Origin: Micromonospora craniellae
GTDB lineage: Bacteria; Actinomycetota; Actinomycetes; Mycobacteriales; Micromonosporaceae
Length of the DNA: 64,000 nt
Assembly (NCBI RefSeq): GCF_014764405.1
Contig: NZ_CP061725.1
Coordinates: 1,860,001-1,924,000, forward strand
Reading direction: 5' to 3'
The notes beneath the pieces are model-generated. The model had not been told where the DNA came from, ran no database searches, and was given only the letters and a program-made list of their open reading frames with translations. Within the stretch, counting starts at the first letter, position 1; the number at the start of each line of letters is the position of its first letter. The position numbers and the translations under genes are program-made. Shown here one piece after another: positions 8,595 through 17,189 of this stretch.

Positions 8595-9428
8595 TTACCT
8601 GAACAGGTTGTACAACTCCGGCGGCGCCTCGACGACCTGGTCGGCCGGCGGCTTCTGCGCGGCGGTCGCGCTGCCGTAGTCGCTGTACGTCATCTTGATC
8701 TCCTGGCCGGCGGCCTGCCCGGTCGGCGGCATCCGCAGCACCAGTTCGGTGAGTCGGCCCTGCTCGTCGGTGGTGGCGGTGAAGGGCACCGCGTTGGCCT
8801 CGGGGCCGAGCGCGGTGATCACGCCCTGGTCCAGCGAGCCGGCCTCGGCGGCCTTGGAGGCGTCGATGGTGCCGGCGAAGTTGCCGTCGCCGGTGCGCTG
8901 CACCTCGGTGACGGCCTGGGTGAGCACGGCGCTCCCGGCCGGGTCGACCTGGTCGAAGTCGAAGCCGAGGGTACGGTCGCCCTGGATCCGGTTCTGGTCG
9001 AGGTGCTGGAACTTGCCGAGGTTCAGCCGGTCGAGTCCGGGCACGCTGGTCGCCGCGCTTCCCTTCAGGTCCACCTTGACCCAGCTGTCCGGCTTGGCGT
9101 GGATCAGGTCGAGGCTGATCGCCAAATCGTCGGTCGGCTCGCCGAGGCGTACCCGGATCTCGGCGCTCTGGCTCGGTTGGTGCACCTGTCCCTCGGCGGT
9201 CGAGCCGACGCCGGACATGGTGAACCGGAAGTTGCCGTTGCTGATCTCCTTGGTCGAGTCCAGCAGCGCCTGCTTGGCCTCGGAGTCGGCGGCGGGTGCG
9301 CCGGAGCCGGTGGCGGACGGTGTGGCGGTGGTGGTGGGTCCGGCGTCACCGGAAGTTGTGCAGGCGGCGACTCCAGGCGTGAGCAAGGCGGCGGCCATGA
9401 GACCGGCGCTCAGTCTTCGGATGGTCAT
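8595..9428 (-). CDS. LppX/LprG-like lipoprotein
   Basis: The 277-aa product has a signal peptide with lipobox GVAACTT (Cys23), then a Thr/Ser/Ala linker. The mature part (about 50-277) matches the LppX_LprAFG type: DSTKEISNGNFRFTM near the start, repeated strands with aspartate/valine alternation, then a FDFDQVDPAGSAVLTQAVTEVQ region and a TDEQGRLTELVLRMP strand near the end. In mycobacteria such half-barrel lipoproteins carry acyl lipids or glycolipids to the outer envelope. Here the lipid ligand is unknown, and other ligand-binding lipoproteins of the same fold are possible. It is likely monocistronic, with a hairpin terminator just downstream. Confidence 0.8.
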   Translation of the reverse strand: MTIRRLSAGLMAAALLTPGVAACTTSGDAGPTTTATPSATGSGAPAADSEAKQALLDSTKEISNGNFRFTMSGVGSTAEGQVHQPSQSAEIRVRLGEPTDDLAISLDLIHAKPDSWVKVDLKGSAATSVPGLDRLNLGKFQHLDQNRIQGDRTLGFDFDQVDPAGSAVLTQAVTEVQRTGDGNFAGTIDASKAAEAGSLDQGVITALGPEANAVPFTATTDEQGRLTELVLRMPPTGQAAGQEIKMTYSDYGSATAAQKPPADQVVEAPPELYNLFR

Positions 9429-9511
9429 CGGTGTCTCCCAGCAGGGTCACCCGACGCTTTCCGCGCCGGTGGCTCCCCTCTCCTGTTCCCTGCCGACGCC
9501 ACTCGCAATCA

Positions 9512-10087
9512 TCAGTCGACGGCGCTGGCCATCTCGCGCAGCTCGTTGTCCCGGGCGTCGCCGACCACGATCACGGTCCGCTCCGGTTCGAGCAGCACCA
9601 ACGCCTGCTCGTTGCCCCGCCCGGTGTACCGCTGCCAGGCGCCGGAACCGAGGTCGGCCTGCCCCTGCGGCCGTCCCTCCCCGGTCAACTCGGTGGGCAG
9701 CAGCCGCTCCGGCGGCACGTTGCTCTGCACGAGTTGCAGACCCCGGCCCTCGGGAGTGAGATAGCCCACCCGCAGGGTCGCGCCGTCCTCGGTGGTCCGG
9801 TACGTCGCGCGTACAGTCTTCCAGCCGTCGGGCAGCCCGGCCGGTTCGGTCACCGGGAAGGCGGCGGCCGAGCGCGCCTGCTCGAAGGTGGGCGTCGGGT
9901 CGACCGTGCTCGGCTCGTCCCCGCCGAGGAAGCCCCGGGAGAAGGCGATCAGCAGGGCGATCGGGACCAGCAGCACCAGCAGCGAGACGGCCATGTCCCG
10001 AGGTCGGCGCTCGGACCGGCCGGGCGCGGCCTCGGCCGTCGACGGCTGGTCTGCGGGTACGCGGTCGGCAGGCTGTGCGGGTTCCAC
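9512..10087 (-). CDS. DUF4245 membrane-anchored protein
   Basis: The 191-aa product has a charged cytoplasmic N-terminus (about 30 residues), a single membrane segment (AVSLLVLLVPIALLIAF) and an extracytoplasmic domain with the DUF4245 pattern: FPVTEPAGLPDGWKTVRATY, LRVGYLTPEGRGLQLVQSN, GSGAWQRYTGRGNEQALVL and TVIVVGDARDNEL. Function is unknown in the family. It is conserved next to glpX in many actinobacteria and is divergent from it here (about 147 bp between starts). Confidence 0.85.
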   Translation of the reverse strand: MEPAQPADRVPADQPSTAEAAPGRSERRPRDMAVSLLVLLVPIALLIAFSRGFLGGDEPSTVDPTPTFEQARSAAAFPVTEPAGLPDGWKTVRATYRTTEDGATLRVGYLTPEGRGLQLVQSNVPPERLLPTELTGEGRPQGQADLGSGAWQRYTGRGNEQALVLLEPERTVIVVGDARDNELREMASAVD

Positions 10088-10234
10088 CCGGCCATTCTCG
10101 CAGCCGCCCGACCGGCGGTATCCGGCCCATCACCGCCCCGCCCCGGTCACGCGTCCGCCATCGTGTGAGGATCAGGAACGAAGCCGGTAGCGCCGGCCCG
10201 GTCAACCCCGCACCGCCGCGAGGAGGAGCCGTTC

Positions 10235-11266
10235 ATGACGACCACCAGGACGCGTACCCCACAGAACCTCGACCGCAACATCGCCCTCGACCTGGTCCGG
10301 GTGACCGAGGCTGCGGCCATGGCCGCCGGTCGCTGGGTCGGCCGGGGCGACAAGGAGGGCGGTGACGGCGCCGCCGTCGACGCCATGCGCAAGCTGATCA
10401 ACTCGATCCCGATGAAGGGTGTCGTGGTGATCGGCGAGGGCGAGAAGGACAACGCCCCGATGCTCTTCAACGGTGAGGAGGTCGGTGACGGCACCGGTCC
10501 GGAGGTGGACGTCGCGGTCGACCCGATCGACGGCACCACGCTGATGAGCAAGGGCATGCCGAACGCGCTCGCGGTGCTGGCGGTCGCCGAACGGGGTGCG
10601 ATGTTCGACCCGAGCGCCGTGTTCTACATGGAAAAGCTGGCGGTCGGCCCCGCGTACGCGGACGTGATCGACATCAACGCCGGGGTGGCCGACAACCTGC
10701 GCCGCATCGCCAAGGTCAAGGGCACCGGCCTCGACGAGGTGACGGTCTGCGTCCTCGACCGGTCCCGGCACGACAGTCTGGTGGAGGAGATCCGGCGTAC
10801 CGGGGCGGGCATCCGGTTCATCTCCGACGGCGACATCGCCGGTGCCATCGCCGCCGCCCGGGGCGAGTCCGACGTCGACGTGCTGATGGGCATCGGCGGC
10901 ACCCCGGAGGGGATCACCGCCGCCTGCGCGCTCAAGTGCATGGGCGGGATGATGCAGGCCAAGCTCTGGCCGCGGGACGACGCCGAGCGGGAGAAGGCGC
11001 TCGCCGCCGGGCACGACCTGGACCGGGTCCTCACCACCGACGACCTGGTCACCGGGGACAACTGCTTTTTCGTGGCGACCGGTGTCACCTCCGGTGACCT
11101 GCTGCGCGGCGTGCGCTACCGCTCGGGTGGGGCGTACACGCAGTCGATCGTGATGCGGTCCAAGAGCGGCACCATCCGGGTGATCGACTCGTACCACCGG
11201 TTGGAGAAGCTGGCGCTCTACTCGGCGGTGGACTTCGACGGTCGGCCGCTGGACGAGCAGGATTGA
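10235..11266 (+). CDS. glpX: Class II fructose-1,6-bisphosphatase (GlpX)
   Basis: It hydrolyses fructose-1,6-bisphosphate to fructose-6-phosphate, the committed gluconeogenic step. The 343-aa protein shows the metal and phosphate motifs VVIGEGEKDNAPMLFNGEEV, VDVAVDPIDGTTLMSKG, VLDRSRHDSLVEEIR, FISDGDIAGAIAAA and IGGTPEGITAACALKCMGG. GAGGAGGAGC lies just before the ATG. Class II is the usual and often only FBPase in actinobacteria. The downstream transporter gene starts inside this gene's stop codon, indicating translational coupling. With pckG at 20-22 kb, the window carries two of the key gluconeogenic enzymes. Confidence 0.96.
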   Translation: MTTTRTRTPQNLDRNIALDLVRVTEAAAMAAGRWVGRGDKEGGDGAAVDAMRKLINSIPMKGVVVIGEGEKDNAPMLFNGEEVGDGTGPEVDVAVDPIDGTTLMSKGMPNALAVLAVAERGAMFDPSAVFYMEKLAVGPAYADVIDINAGVADNLRRIAKVKGTGLDEVTVCVLDRSRHDSLVEEIRRTGAGIRFISDGDIAGAIAAARGESDVDVLMGIGGTPEGITAACALKCMGGMMQAKLWPRDDAEREKALAAGHDLDRVLTTDDLVTGDNCFFVATGVTSGDLLRGVRYRSGGAYTQSIVMRSKSGTIRVIDSYHRLEKLALYSAVDFDGRPLDEQD

Positions 11267-12339
11267 GTCAGGGGGCGACGGCGACCGGGCCGACGGTGTC
11301 GGCCGGTCGGCGGGCCGGCGCGGTGGCGCTGGGTGCCGTCGCCGGGGTCGCCGTCGCCGTCCAGTCCCGGATCAACGGCGAGCTGGGCGTACGACTCGAC
11401 GACGGGGTCGCCGCCGCGCTGGTCTCGTTCGGCCTGGGGCTGCTGGTGCTGGTGGTCCTGGGGGTCGCCACCGCGACCGGGCGCCGGGGCCTGGCCGCGC
11501 TGCGCGCCGCGCTCGGCTCGGGCAGGCTGCGGCTCTGGCAGTGCCTCGGCGGGGTCTGCGGGGCGTTCCTCGTCTTCACCCAGAGCGCCACGGTCGGTGC
11601 GCTCGGCGTCGCCGTGTTCACCGTGGCGGTCGTCGCCGGTCAGTCCGGCAGCAGCCTGGCCGTCGACCGGGCCGGGGTCGGCCCGAGCGGGCGGCAGCCG
11701 GTGACTCCCGCCCGGCTCGCCGGTGCGGTGCTCACCGTGGCGGCGGTGCTGCTGGCCGTCGGGGACCGGCTGGCCGAGCCGGCCACCATCGGCCTGGCCC
11801 TGTTGCCGCTGCTGGCCGGGGTCGGGGTGGCCTGGCAGCAGGCGGTGAACGGGCGGGTCCGCGAGGCCACCCGGAGCACGCTGACCGCCACGCTGGTCAA
11901 CTTCGCCGTCGGCACGGCGGCTCTGCTGGCCGTCTTCACGGTCAGCCTCGCCGTGCGCGGCGTGCCCTCCGGTGACCTGCCCGCCGAGCCGTGGCTCTAT
12001 CTCGGTGGACCGATCGGGGTGGCCTTCATCGCGGTGGCCGCGGCGGTGGTCCGCCTCACCGGCGTACTGCTGCTCGGCCTGGCCACCGTCGCCGGCCAGG
12101 TCGTCGGCGCGGTCATGCTGGACGTGCTGCTCCCCTCGGTGGACACCCGCCCGGCCGCGAGCACGGTGCTCGGCGCGGCCCTCACCCTCGTCGCGGTGGT
12201 GATCGCCGCGCTCGGTGGGCGGGTCGGCGCGACCGCACGGGTCCGGCGGCGGCGCGGCGAAGCCGAGGTCAGGGCATCGTCATCGGCGACTCGGAGCGGT
12301 ACGGCCCGTCGAGGTCGGACCGGCGGCGACGGAAGATGA
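11263..12339 (+). CDS. DMT-superfamily (DUF606/YdcZ-like) membrane transporter
   Basis: The 358-aa protein has about ten hydrophobic segments arranged as two five-helix halves, each beginning with the same motif type (AVALGAVAGVAVAVQSRING and LLPLLAGVGVAWQQAVNGR). This internal duplication is characteristic of fused DUF606 proteins in the drug/metabolite transporter superfamily. The start is a TTG whose last two bases begin the glpX TGA stop, so it is coupled to glpX. Residues after about 325 are a basic, low-complexity tail. The 3' end runs 71 bp into the convergent rhomboid gene. The transported substrate is unknown. Confidence 0.8.
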   Translation: MSQGATATGPTVSAGRRAGAVALGAVAGVAVAVQSRINGELGVRLDDGVAAALVSFGLGLLVLVVLGVATATGRRGLAALRAALGSGRLRLWQCLGGVCGAFLVFTQSATVGALGVAVFTVAVVAGQSGSSLAVDRAGVGPSGRQPVTPARLAGAVLTVAAVLLAVGDRLAEPATIGLALLPLLAGVGVAWQQAVNGRVREATRSTLTATLVNFAVGTAALLAVFTVSLAVRGVPSGDLPAEPWLYLGGPIGVAFIAVAAAVVRLTGVLLLGLATVAGQVVGAVMLDVLLPSVDTRPAASTVLGAALTLVAVVIAALGGRVGATARVRRRRGEAEVRASSSATRSGTARRGRTGGDGR

Positions 12340-12922
12340 TCGCGGCCACGATGCCGCCGAGCAGCCCGAACAGGTGCCCCTGCCAGGAGATCCGCTCGTC
12401 GGTGGGCAGGACGCCGACCAACTGGCCGCCGTAGAGCAGACCGACCAGCAGGAAGACGGCGAAGTTCCACCAACTCCGCTCGAAGATGCCCCGGGTCAGC
12501 AGGATGCCGAGATAGCCGAAGATGACGCCGCTGGCGCCCACCACGATCGTGTTGGGCGAGCCGGTGAACCACACTCCCAACCCGCTGACCAGCACGATCA
12601 CCAGGGTCGACCAGAGGAACCGCCGGGCGCCCGCGGCCAGCACGAAGGTGCCGAGCAGGATCAGCGGGATGCTGTTGCTGTACAGGTGGTCGAAGCCGTG
12701 GTGCAGGAACGGTGAGAAGAAGACGCCGTCCAGCCCGTCGATGCGCTGCGGGATGATGCCGGCGGCGGCGTCGAAGCCGGCGCCGAGCCACTGGTCGAGG
12801 CCCTCGATCAGGAAGAGGACCGGCACCACCGCGCACATGGCGACGAAGGCTCGGCCGATGGAGGCGTAGAAGGCATCGGTGCCGAACCGGTGAGGGTCGC
12901 CGCTTCCGGGCTGCAGGGTCAC
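12269..12922 (-). CDS. Rhomboid family intramembrane serine protease
   Basis: The 217-aa protein has six or so membrane segments. The catalytic dyad is present: Ser131 in the GASG motif (VVGASGVIFG) in helix 4 and His183 in WQGHLFG in helix 6. The oxyanion-associated HxxxN pattern is His79...Asn83 (FDHLYSN). It cleaves membrane-embedded substrates within the bilayer; substrates are unknown. Its 3' end overlaps the convergent transporter gene by 71 bp, so both stops lie inside the other gene. Confidence 0.9.
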   Translation of the reverse strand: MTLQPGSGDPHRFGTDAFYASIGRAFVAMCAVVPVLFLIEGLDQWLGAGFDAAAGIIPQRIDGLDGVFFSPFLHHGFDHLYSNSIPLILLGTFVLAAGARRFLWSTLVIVLVSGLGVWFTGSPNTIVVGASGVIFGYLGILLTRGIFERSWWNFAVFLLVGLLYGGQLVGVLPTDERISWQGHLFGLLGGIVAAIIFRRRRSDLDGPYRSESPMTMP

Positions 12923-12978
12923 CTGTCAACAGCTATCAGCTATCGCGGGCAGCCGCCACTTTTCGCCCACCACCGAGA

Positions 12979-13019
12979 CGACGGCGGCGGTACGCGAGTG
13001 CCGTGTACCGCCGCCGTCG
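12979..13019 (-). terminator. Strong hairpin after the lytic transglycosylase gene
   Basis: Perfect 15-nt arms CGACGGCGGCGGTAC and GTACCGCCGCCGTCG are separated by 11 nt. It lies 18 bp beyond the stop of the gene at 13037 and upstream of the rhomboid gene on the same strand, so it should separate the two transcripts. Confidence 0.8.
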
Positions 13020-13036
13020 AGGTGCTCAGGTGGGAT

Positions 13037-13717
13037 TCAGTAGTAGCCCGAACTCTGCGACTTCGCCCAGGCGCCGCAGGGGTTGCTGTACCGGCCCTTG
13101 ATGTAGCCGAGCCCCCAGGTGATCTGGGTGACCGGGTTGGTCTGCCAGTCGGAGCCGACCGAGGCCATCTTGTTGCCCGGGTACGCCTGCGGGATGCCGT
13201 ACGCGCCGGAGGAGGGGTTGCGGGCCTTGTGGTTCCAGCCGCTCTCCTTGTTCCACAGCTTGTCGAGGCAGGGGAACTGGTCGATCTTGAAGCCTGCGTC
13301 GATCATCATCGCGCAACCGACCTTGCGGTTGCCGCTGTACTCCGCGCACGAGGCGGGGATGGGGCCGTCGTAGGGCCGTGCGGCACGAGCCGCCGCAGCC
13401 TCCTCCCGGGCCTTCCGCTCCTCCTCGGCCTTCTTGCGCGCCGCCTCTTCGGCCTTGCGGGCCTTCTCGGCGGCGGCACGGGCCCGCTTCCTGGTCTCGG
13501 TGGCCTGTTCCCGAGCGGCGCGCACCTGACGGGAGACCTGCTGCGGCTCCTGCCGGTACTCGACGTCGATCTCGGTGACACTTCCGGCCACCTGCGCGCC
13601 TGGGCCCTGGCGCTGAGACTGGCGGTCCTCGCTGAGGTAGAAACCGCCGGCCACGCCCATGCTCAACAGCGCGACGGCTGTGGCGCGGGCGGTGAACCGG
13701 CTCCATGGCCGACTCAC
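13037..13717 (-). CDS. Secreted coiled-coil lytic transglycosylase-like protein
   Basis: The 226-aa protein has an N-terminal hydrophobic signal or anchor (TARATAVALLSMGVAGGFYL), a highly charged coiled coil at about 55-112 (repeated KARKAEEAARKKAEEERK), and a C-terminal goose-lysozyme/SLT-like domain. The likely catalytic Glu is Glu158 in LWNKESGWN, followed by the AYGIPQAYPG and GLGYIKGRYSNPCGAW segments typical of actinobacterial transglycosylase domains; three cysteines could form disulfides. It should cut peptidoglycan glycan strands outside the membrane. The GTG start at 13717 is preceded by GAAGGGA. A CRP-like palindrome lies about 150 bp upstream. Confidence 0.85.
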   Translation of the reverse strand: MSRPWSRFTARATAVALLSMGVAGGFYLSEDRQSQRQGPGAQVAGSVTEIDVEYRQEPQQVSRQVRAAREQATETRKRARAAAEKARKAEEAARKKAEEERKAREEAAAARAARPYDGPIPASCAEYSGNRKVGCAMMIDAGFKIDQFPCLDKLWNKESGWNHKARNPSSGAYGIPQAYPGNKMASVGSDWQTNPVTQITWGLGYIKGRYSNPCGAWAKSQSSGYY

Positions 13718-13862
13718 GTGGTGATCCCTTCGTCGGGGTCAGGGACGTGGCGTGACCTACAGCCGTACCGGGCCGAGGCGCGCCGCGAGCGCCCGCCGCC
13801 GGTGAGCGCCCGCTGGACACCATCGCGCACGGTGTGGCTGATGGGAAACCGCCAGCCTCAAT

Positions 13863-13878
13863 TGTGACATGGGTCACG
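13863..13878 (-). promoter_or_regulatory. CRP-like palindrome upstream of the transglycosylase gene
   Basis: TGTGACATGGGTCACG contains GTGAC and GTCAC half-sites four bases apart, matching the GTGA-N6-TCAC pattern of CRP/FNR-family sites. It lies in the 195-bp gap upstream of the minus-strand gene at 13717. In mycobacteria and Streptomyces, cell-wall hydrolase genes such as rpfA are known Crp targets, so control by cAMP-Crp is plausible. No experiment is implied. Confidence 0.5.
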
Positions 13879-13912
13879 GTAAATAACAGCCTTAAAACTC
13901 CCTAAACGGGTG

Positions 13913-15328
13913 TCATTGGGGGACATCCTCCAGCAGGTCGGTCACCATCGCGGCGATCGGAGATCGCTCCGAACGGCTGAGCGTGACGTGCGCGAACAGG
14001 TGATGATCCTTGAGCGCCTCGATCACGGCGGTGACACCGTCGTGCCGGCCGACGCGGAGGTTGTCCCGCTGCGCGACGTCGTGGGTCAGCACCACGCGGG
14101 AGCCCTGGCCGATCCGGGACAGCACGGTCAACAGGACGCCGCGCTCCAGCGACTGCGCCTCGTCCACGATGACGAACGCGTCGTGCAGGCTCCGGCCCCG
14201 GATGTGGGTCAGCGGCAGCACCTCGAGCAACCCCCGGGAGGTGACCTCCTCCAGCACGTTCTCGTGCACCACGGCACCGAGCGTGTCGAAGACCGCCTGC
14301 GCCCAGGGCGACATCTTCTCCGACTCCGAACCCGGCAGGTAGCCCAGCTCCTGGCCGCCGACGGCGTACAGCGGGCGGAAGACGACCACCTTCTTGTGCC
14401 GGCGGCGCTCCATCACCGCCTCCAGCCCGGCGCAGAGCGCGAGAGCGGACTTGCCGGTGCCGGCCCGACCACCGAGCGAGACGATGCCGATCGACTCGTC
14501 GAGCAACAGGTCGAGGGCGATCCGCTGCTCCGCCGAGCGCCCGTGCACCCCGAACGCCTCACGGTCGCCACGCACCAGCCGTACGGTCTTGTCGGGTAGC
14601 ACGCGGGCAAGCGCCGAACCCCGGGCGGAGTGCAGCACCAGACCGGTGTGACAGGGCAGGCCGGCGGCGTCGTCCACGTCGATGGTCTCGCCGCCGTAGA
14701 GCCGGGCGATGTCGTCCTCGCCCAACTCCAGCTCCGCCATCCCGGTCCAGGTCGGGTCGCTCGCCTGGCCGTGCCGGTACTCGTCGGCCCGCAGCCCGAC
14801 CGAGGCGGCCTTGACCCGCAACGGCATGTCCTTGCTGACCAGCGTCACCTCCCGCCCCTCGGCGGCGAGATTCAACGCGACGGAGAGGATCCGGGCGTCA
14901 TTGGACTCGTTGCGGAAGCCGGGCGGCAGCACCCCGTCGTCGGTGTGGTTCAGCTCCACCCGCAGCGTGCCGCCGACGTCGTTGGCGGGCACCGGCCGGT
15001 CCAACCGGCCGTGGCGCACCCGCAACTCGTCCAGCGTGCGCAGCGACTGTCGGGCGAACCAGCCCAACTCGGGGTGGTGTCGTTTGCCCTCGAGCTCGGA
15101 GATCACCACCAGCGGCAGCACCACCTCGTGCTCGGCGAAGCGGTGGAACGCCGCAGGGTCGCTGAGCAGGACTGAGGTGTCCAGGACGAAGGATTGGCCC
15201 GCTGGTCGGGGCTCCCTGGTGTCCGCCGACCCGGCCGCGACGGTACGGCGGCTGCGGGTGGTGCGGCGAGTCGTGGCAGTCGAGGCCGGGGTCTGGTCAG
15301 CACCGGCGGTCGTACGGCGAGTCGTCAC
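13913..15328 (-). CDS. PIN domain-PhoH ATPase fusion protein (PhoH2-like)
   Basis: An Arg/Thr-rich N-terminus precedes a PIN ribonuclease domain (about 50-190) with FVLDTSVLLSDP, VISELEGKRHHP, ESNDARILSVAL and VTLVSKDMPLRVKA, which supply the acidic metal ligands. The C-terminal PhoH domain has Walker A GRAGTGKSALAL, Walker B AFVIVDEAQSL and the VVLTHDVAQRDN motif. PhoH2 proteins of actinobacteria couple RNA helicase and RNase activities. I chose the GTG at 15328 (471 aa), since the upstream frame to 15457 is Arg-rich and unlike the family; neither start has a strong ribosome site. Confidence 0.9.
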   Translation of the reverse strand: MTTRRTTAGADQTPASTATTRRTTRSRRTVAAGSADTREPRPAGQSFVLDTSVLLSDPAAFHRFAEHEVVLPLVVISELEGKRHHPELGWFARQSLRTLDELRVRHGRLDRPVPANDVGGTLRVELNHTDDGVLPPGFRNESNDARILSVALNLAAEGREVTLVSKDMPLRVKAASVGLRADEYRHGQASDPTWTGMAELELGEDDIARLYGGETIDVDDAAGLPCHTGLVLHSARGSALARVLPDKTVRLVRGDREAFGVHGRSAEQRIALDLLLDESIGIVSLGGRAGTGKSALALCAGLEAVMERRRHKKVVVFRPLYAVGGQELGYLPGSESEKMSPWAQAVFDTLGAVVHENVLEEVTSRGLLEVLPLTHIRGRSLHDAFVIVDEAQSLERGVLLTVLSRIGQGSRVVLTHDVAQRDNLRVGRHDGVTAVIEALKDHHLFAHVTLSRSERSPIAAMVTDLLEDVPQ

Positions 15329-15560
15329 AGGCCTGCTCCGGCGGATGGGCACCCGGCCACCCGCGGTCCGCCTCCTCCGGTGCCCGACTGACACGGGGTC
15401 GGATGCGGGCCCCGTGTGCGAGGTCGCAGGCCGGGCGGGCCGGCTGGCCCGGGACAATCCCGCGCCATGCCTAGACGCTAGCCGCCCGCACCCGTCCCGG
15501 CTAGTGGCCTTTCGTTGACTGCTGGTGCCGTGAGCACGGTCGGCGGGCCGGTATCGGCGG

Positions 15561-15601
15561 ACCGGCCGGGATGCATGCCCCCTGCGCGCATCCCGGCCGG
15601 T
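15561..15601 (-). terminator. Hairpin terminator after the small membrane protein gene
   Basis: Perfect arms ACCGGCCGGGATGC and GCATCCCGGCCGGT are separated by 13 nt. It lies 19 bp past the stop of the minus-strand gene at 15620, and upstream of the PhoH gene on the same strand. Confidence 0.75.
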
Positions 15602-15619
15602 GGGCCACCGCGACCGGTC

Positions 15620-15952
15620 TCAGCCGGTTCGCCGGACCAGGGCGCCGGTCGGGTGCCGCCCGACGACCGAGGCGGCCGGCTCCGTGAACGACGATCCGGT
15701 GTACGTGGTGCCAGAGCGGACCACCGTGGCGGAGACCCGCTTGGCGGGTGCGGTGACCGCGAGGGCGGAGGCGATCGCCGCCTGCGCGTCCCGGCGGCGC
15801 CGGTTCCAGGCTCCCCGGTCACCGTCGAAGTACCCCTGCCGGTAGCCGAAGCGGTAGCCGATCCGGTAGCTGAGCTGCCCGTGCAGCCGGCCGGCGGCGT
15901 AGCTGGTCGCGGCCAGCGCCAGGACGAGGAAGATCGCGAGGGACGGGCTCAT
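15620..15952 (-). CDS. Small membrane-anchored protein with Tyr/Gly-rich motif
   Basis: The 110-aa product starts at ATG 15952 with a single hydrophobic segment (MSPSLAIFLVLALAATSYAA), followed by an aromatic/Gly stretch LSYRIGYRFGYRQGYFDGD and a basic, Ala/Val-rich tail. The GYRxGYRxGY repeat is the distinctive part. It is preceded on the same strand by another small gene ending at 15981, 28 bp away, so the two are probably co-transcribed. Function is not recognised. Confidence 0.65.
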   Translation of the reverse strand: MSPSLAIFLVLALAATSYAAGRLHGQLSYRIGYRFGYRQGYFDGDRGAWNRRRRDAQAAIASALAVTAPAKRVSATVVRSGTTYTGSSFTEPAASVVGRHPTGALVRRTG

Positions 15953-15980
15953 CCGGCGGCTCCGGTCCCTCGCCCGCGCG

Positions 15981-16325
15981 TCATTTCTCCTCCGGTTCGA
16001 CAGTGGTGGGATCGGCGACCAGCAACCGGTCGAGATCGTCGGTGCCGATCTCCTCGACCAGCTCGACACTGATCCGGCAGCCGTCCATGACCACCTCGGC
16101 CACCGAGGACCGGCGGATCTCCCCACCGGCGTCGTAGACCCGGACACTGAGTTCCGGGCAGCCGAGGTGGGTCCGCCAGGCGTTCCACTCGGCCCGGTCG
16201 CCGACGGACAGCGACAGGTAGCGACAGCCCCGGGCGAGATAGAGCCGCCACGGCGCGATCAGTCCGGCGGCGACCCCCTCCGCGATCAGACCGAACGCCT
16301 GGGCACGGGTCGCGAGTTCGGTCAC
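15981..16325 (-). CDS. Hypothetical small cytoplasmic protein
   Basis: The 114-aa product has no signal or membrane segment. Its composition is ordinary, with conserved-looking stretches APWRLYLARGCRYLSLSVGD, WNAWRTHLGCP and VVMDGCRISVELVEEIG. Two consecutive GTG codons (16328 and 16325) follow GAGGGAGGA; the second has the better spacing. The third-position GC pattern supports real coding. It is likely co-transcribed with the membrane protein gene downstream. No family is recognised. Confidence 0.6.
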   Translation of the reverse strand: MTELATRAQAFGLIAEGVAAGLIAPWRLYLARGCRYLSLSVGDRAEWNAWRTHLGCPELSVRVYDAGGEIRRSSVAEVVMDGCRISVELVEEIGTDDLDRLLVADPTTVEPEEK

Positions 16326-16589
16326 CACTCCTCCCTCGCACCGAGCGCGTGACGCAGCTGAGCACCAATCGTCTCATTCACGTGACACACCGTAGGTTGT
16401 CCCATGGGCGTGACAGTATCAGCTTTTCGTTCGTTTGCCTCCGCTCCCACGGACATCTATCCTGCGCAGGTGACACCCCTCAGGAGCGGCGCTTCATCCC
16501 GTATCGCCCGGTCGACATCAGCGTCACGCAAGCGTGACAGGAGCGCGCCCGGGACTCCCCTCAGGACACATTCGCCGTACGGTCACGAG

Positions 16590-17030
16590 GTGACCGAGAC
16601 GGCCAACGCGCGGAAGATCGCCTTCGCCACCTTCGTCCGACGAGCCCTCGATGAGGCCCGGGCCACCCGGGCGTGGAGCGGCACTGAGGTCTCCCGGCGC
16701 ACCGGCGTCTCGCGCCAGACCATCAACCGCTGGGTCCGCGGTGACTGGGCCAGCGACCCGGAGGCGGAACGCGTGGTGGCGTTCTGCGAAGGTCTCGGGC
16801 TCGACCCGGCCGCGGCCTTCGCGGCGCTCGGCTGGGACCGTACGGCGTCGCGTCGGGCTGCCCCGGCTCCGCCGCCGATGGACCCCGACGTCGAGGCGCT
16901 CCTGCGTCGCCTGGTCGACCCGGAGGTCTCCGACGCGGAGAAGTTCCACATTAGAGAAACCATTCGTTATCTCGCATATCGCCCGACCCTGCCGGCCGGT
17001 GACCGAAAACGAGGCGACGCCGCCAGCTAG
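16590..17030 (+). CDS. XRE-type helix-turn-helix transcriptional regulator
   Basis: The 146-aa product from GTG 16590 has an N-terminal HTH (about 13-70): FVRRALDEARATRAWSGTEV, then SRRTGVSRQTINRWVRGDWA as the recognition segment, then AERVVAFCEGLGLDP. The C-terminal part includes MDPDVEALLRRLVDPEVSDAEKFHIRETIRYLA, a helical region common in small actinobacterial XRE regulators. An earlier in-frame ATG at 16404 would add 62 residues with no family character and crosses what looks like the promoter region. Targets are unknown. Confidence 0.8.
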   Translation: MTETANARKIAFATFVRRALDEARATRAWSGTEVSRRTGVSRQTINRWVRGDWASDPEAERVVAFCEGLGLDPAAAFAALGWDRTASRRAAPAPPPMDPDVEALLRRLVDPEVSDAEKFHIRETIRYLAYRPTLPAGDRKRGDAAS

Positions 17031-17189
17031 TTCCTCAGATGGCGAAAGAACGCCAGGTCAGCCTCATTCGTTTCGCTACGGGGCCGGAACGGGCGCGCTA
17101 GCGTCCGTATTCGTACTGCTTGGGCTCGTCGTCGGCGGGGGGACGGGACAAGGCCGAACCCAGCCCTGCGGGACAGAAGGGGGTCTGTC

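Noticed and set aside
13718..13912. Possible c-di-AMP (ydaO-type) riboswitch before the transglycosylase gene
   Set aside because: Wall-hydrolase genes of actinobacteria often have one, but I could not match the conserved ydaO core in this 195-bp gap; only the CRP-like dyad is supported.
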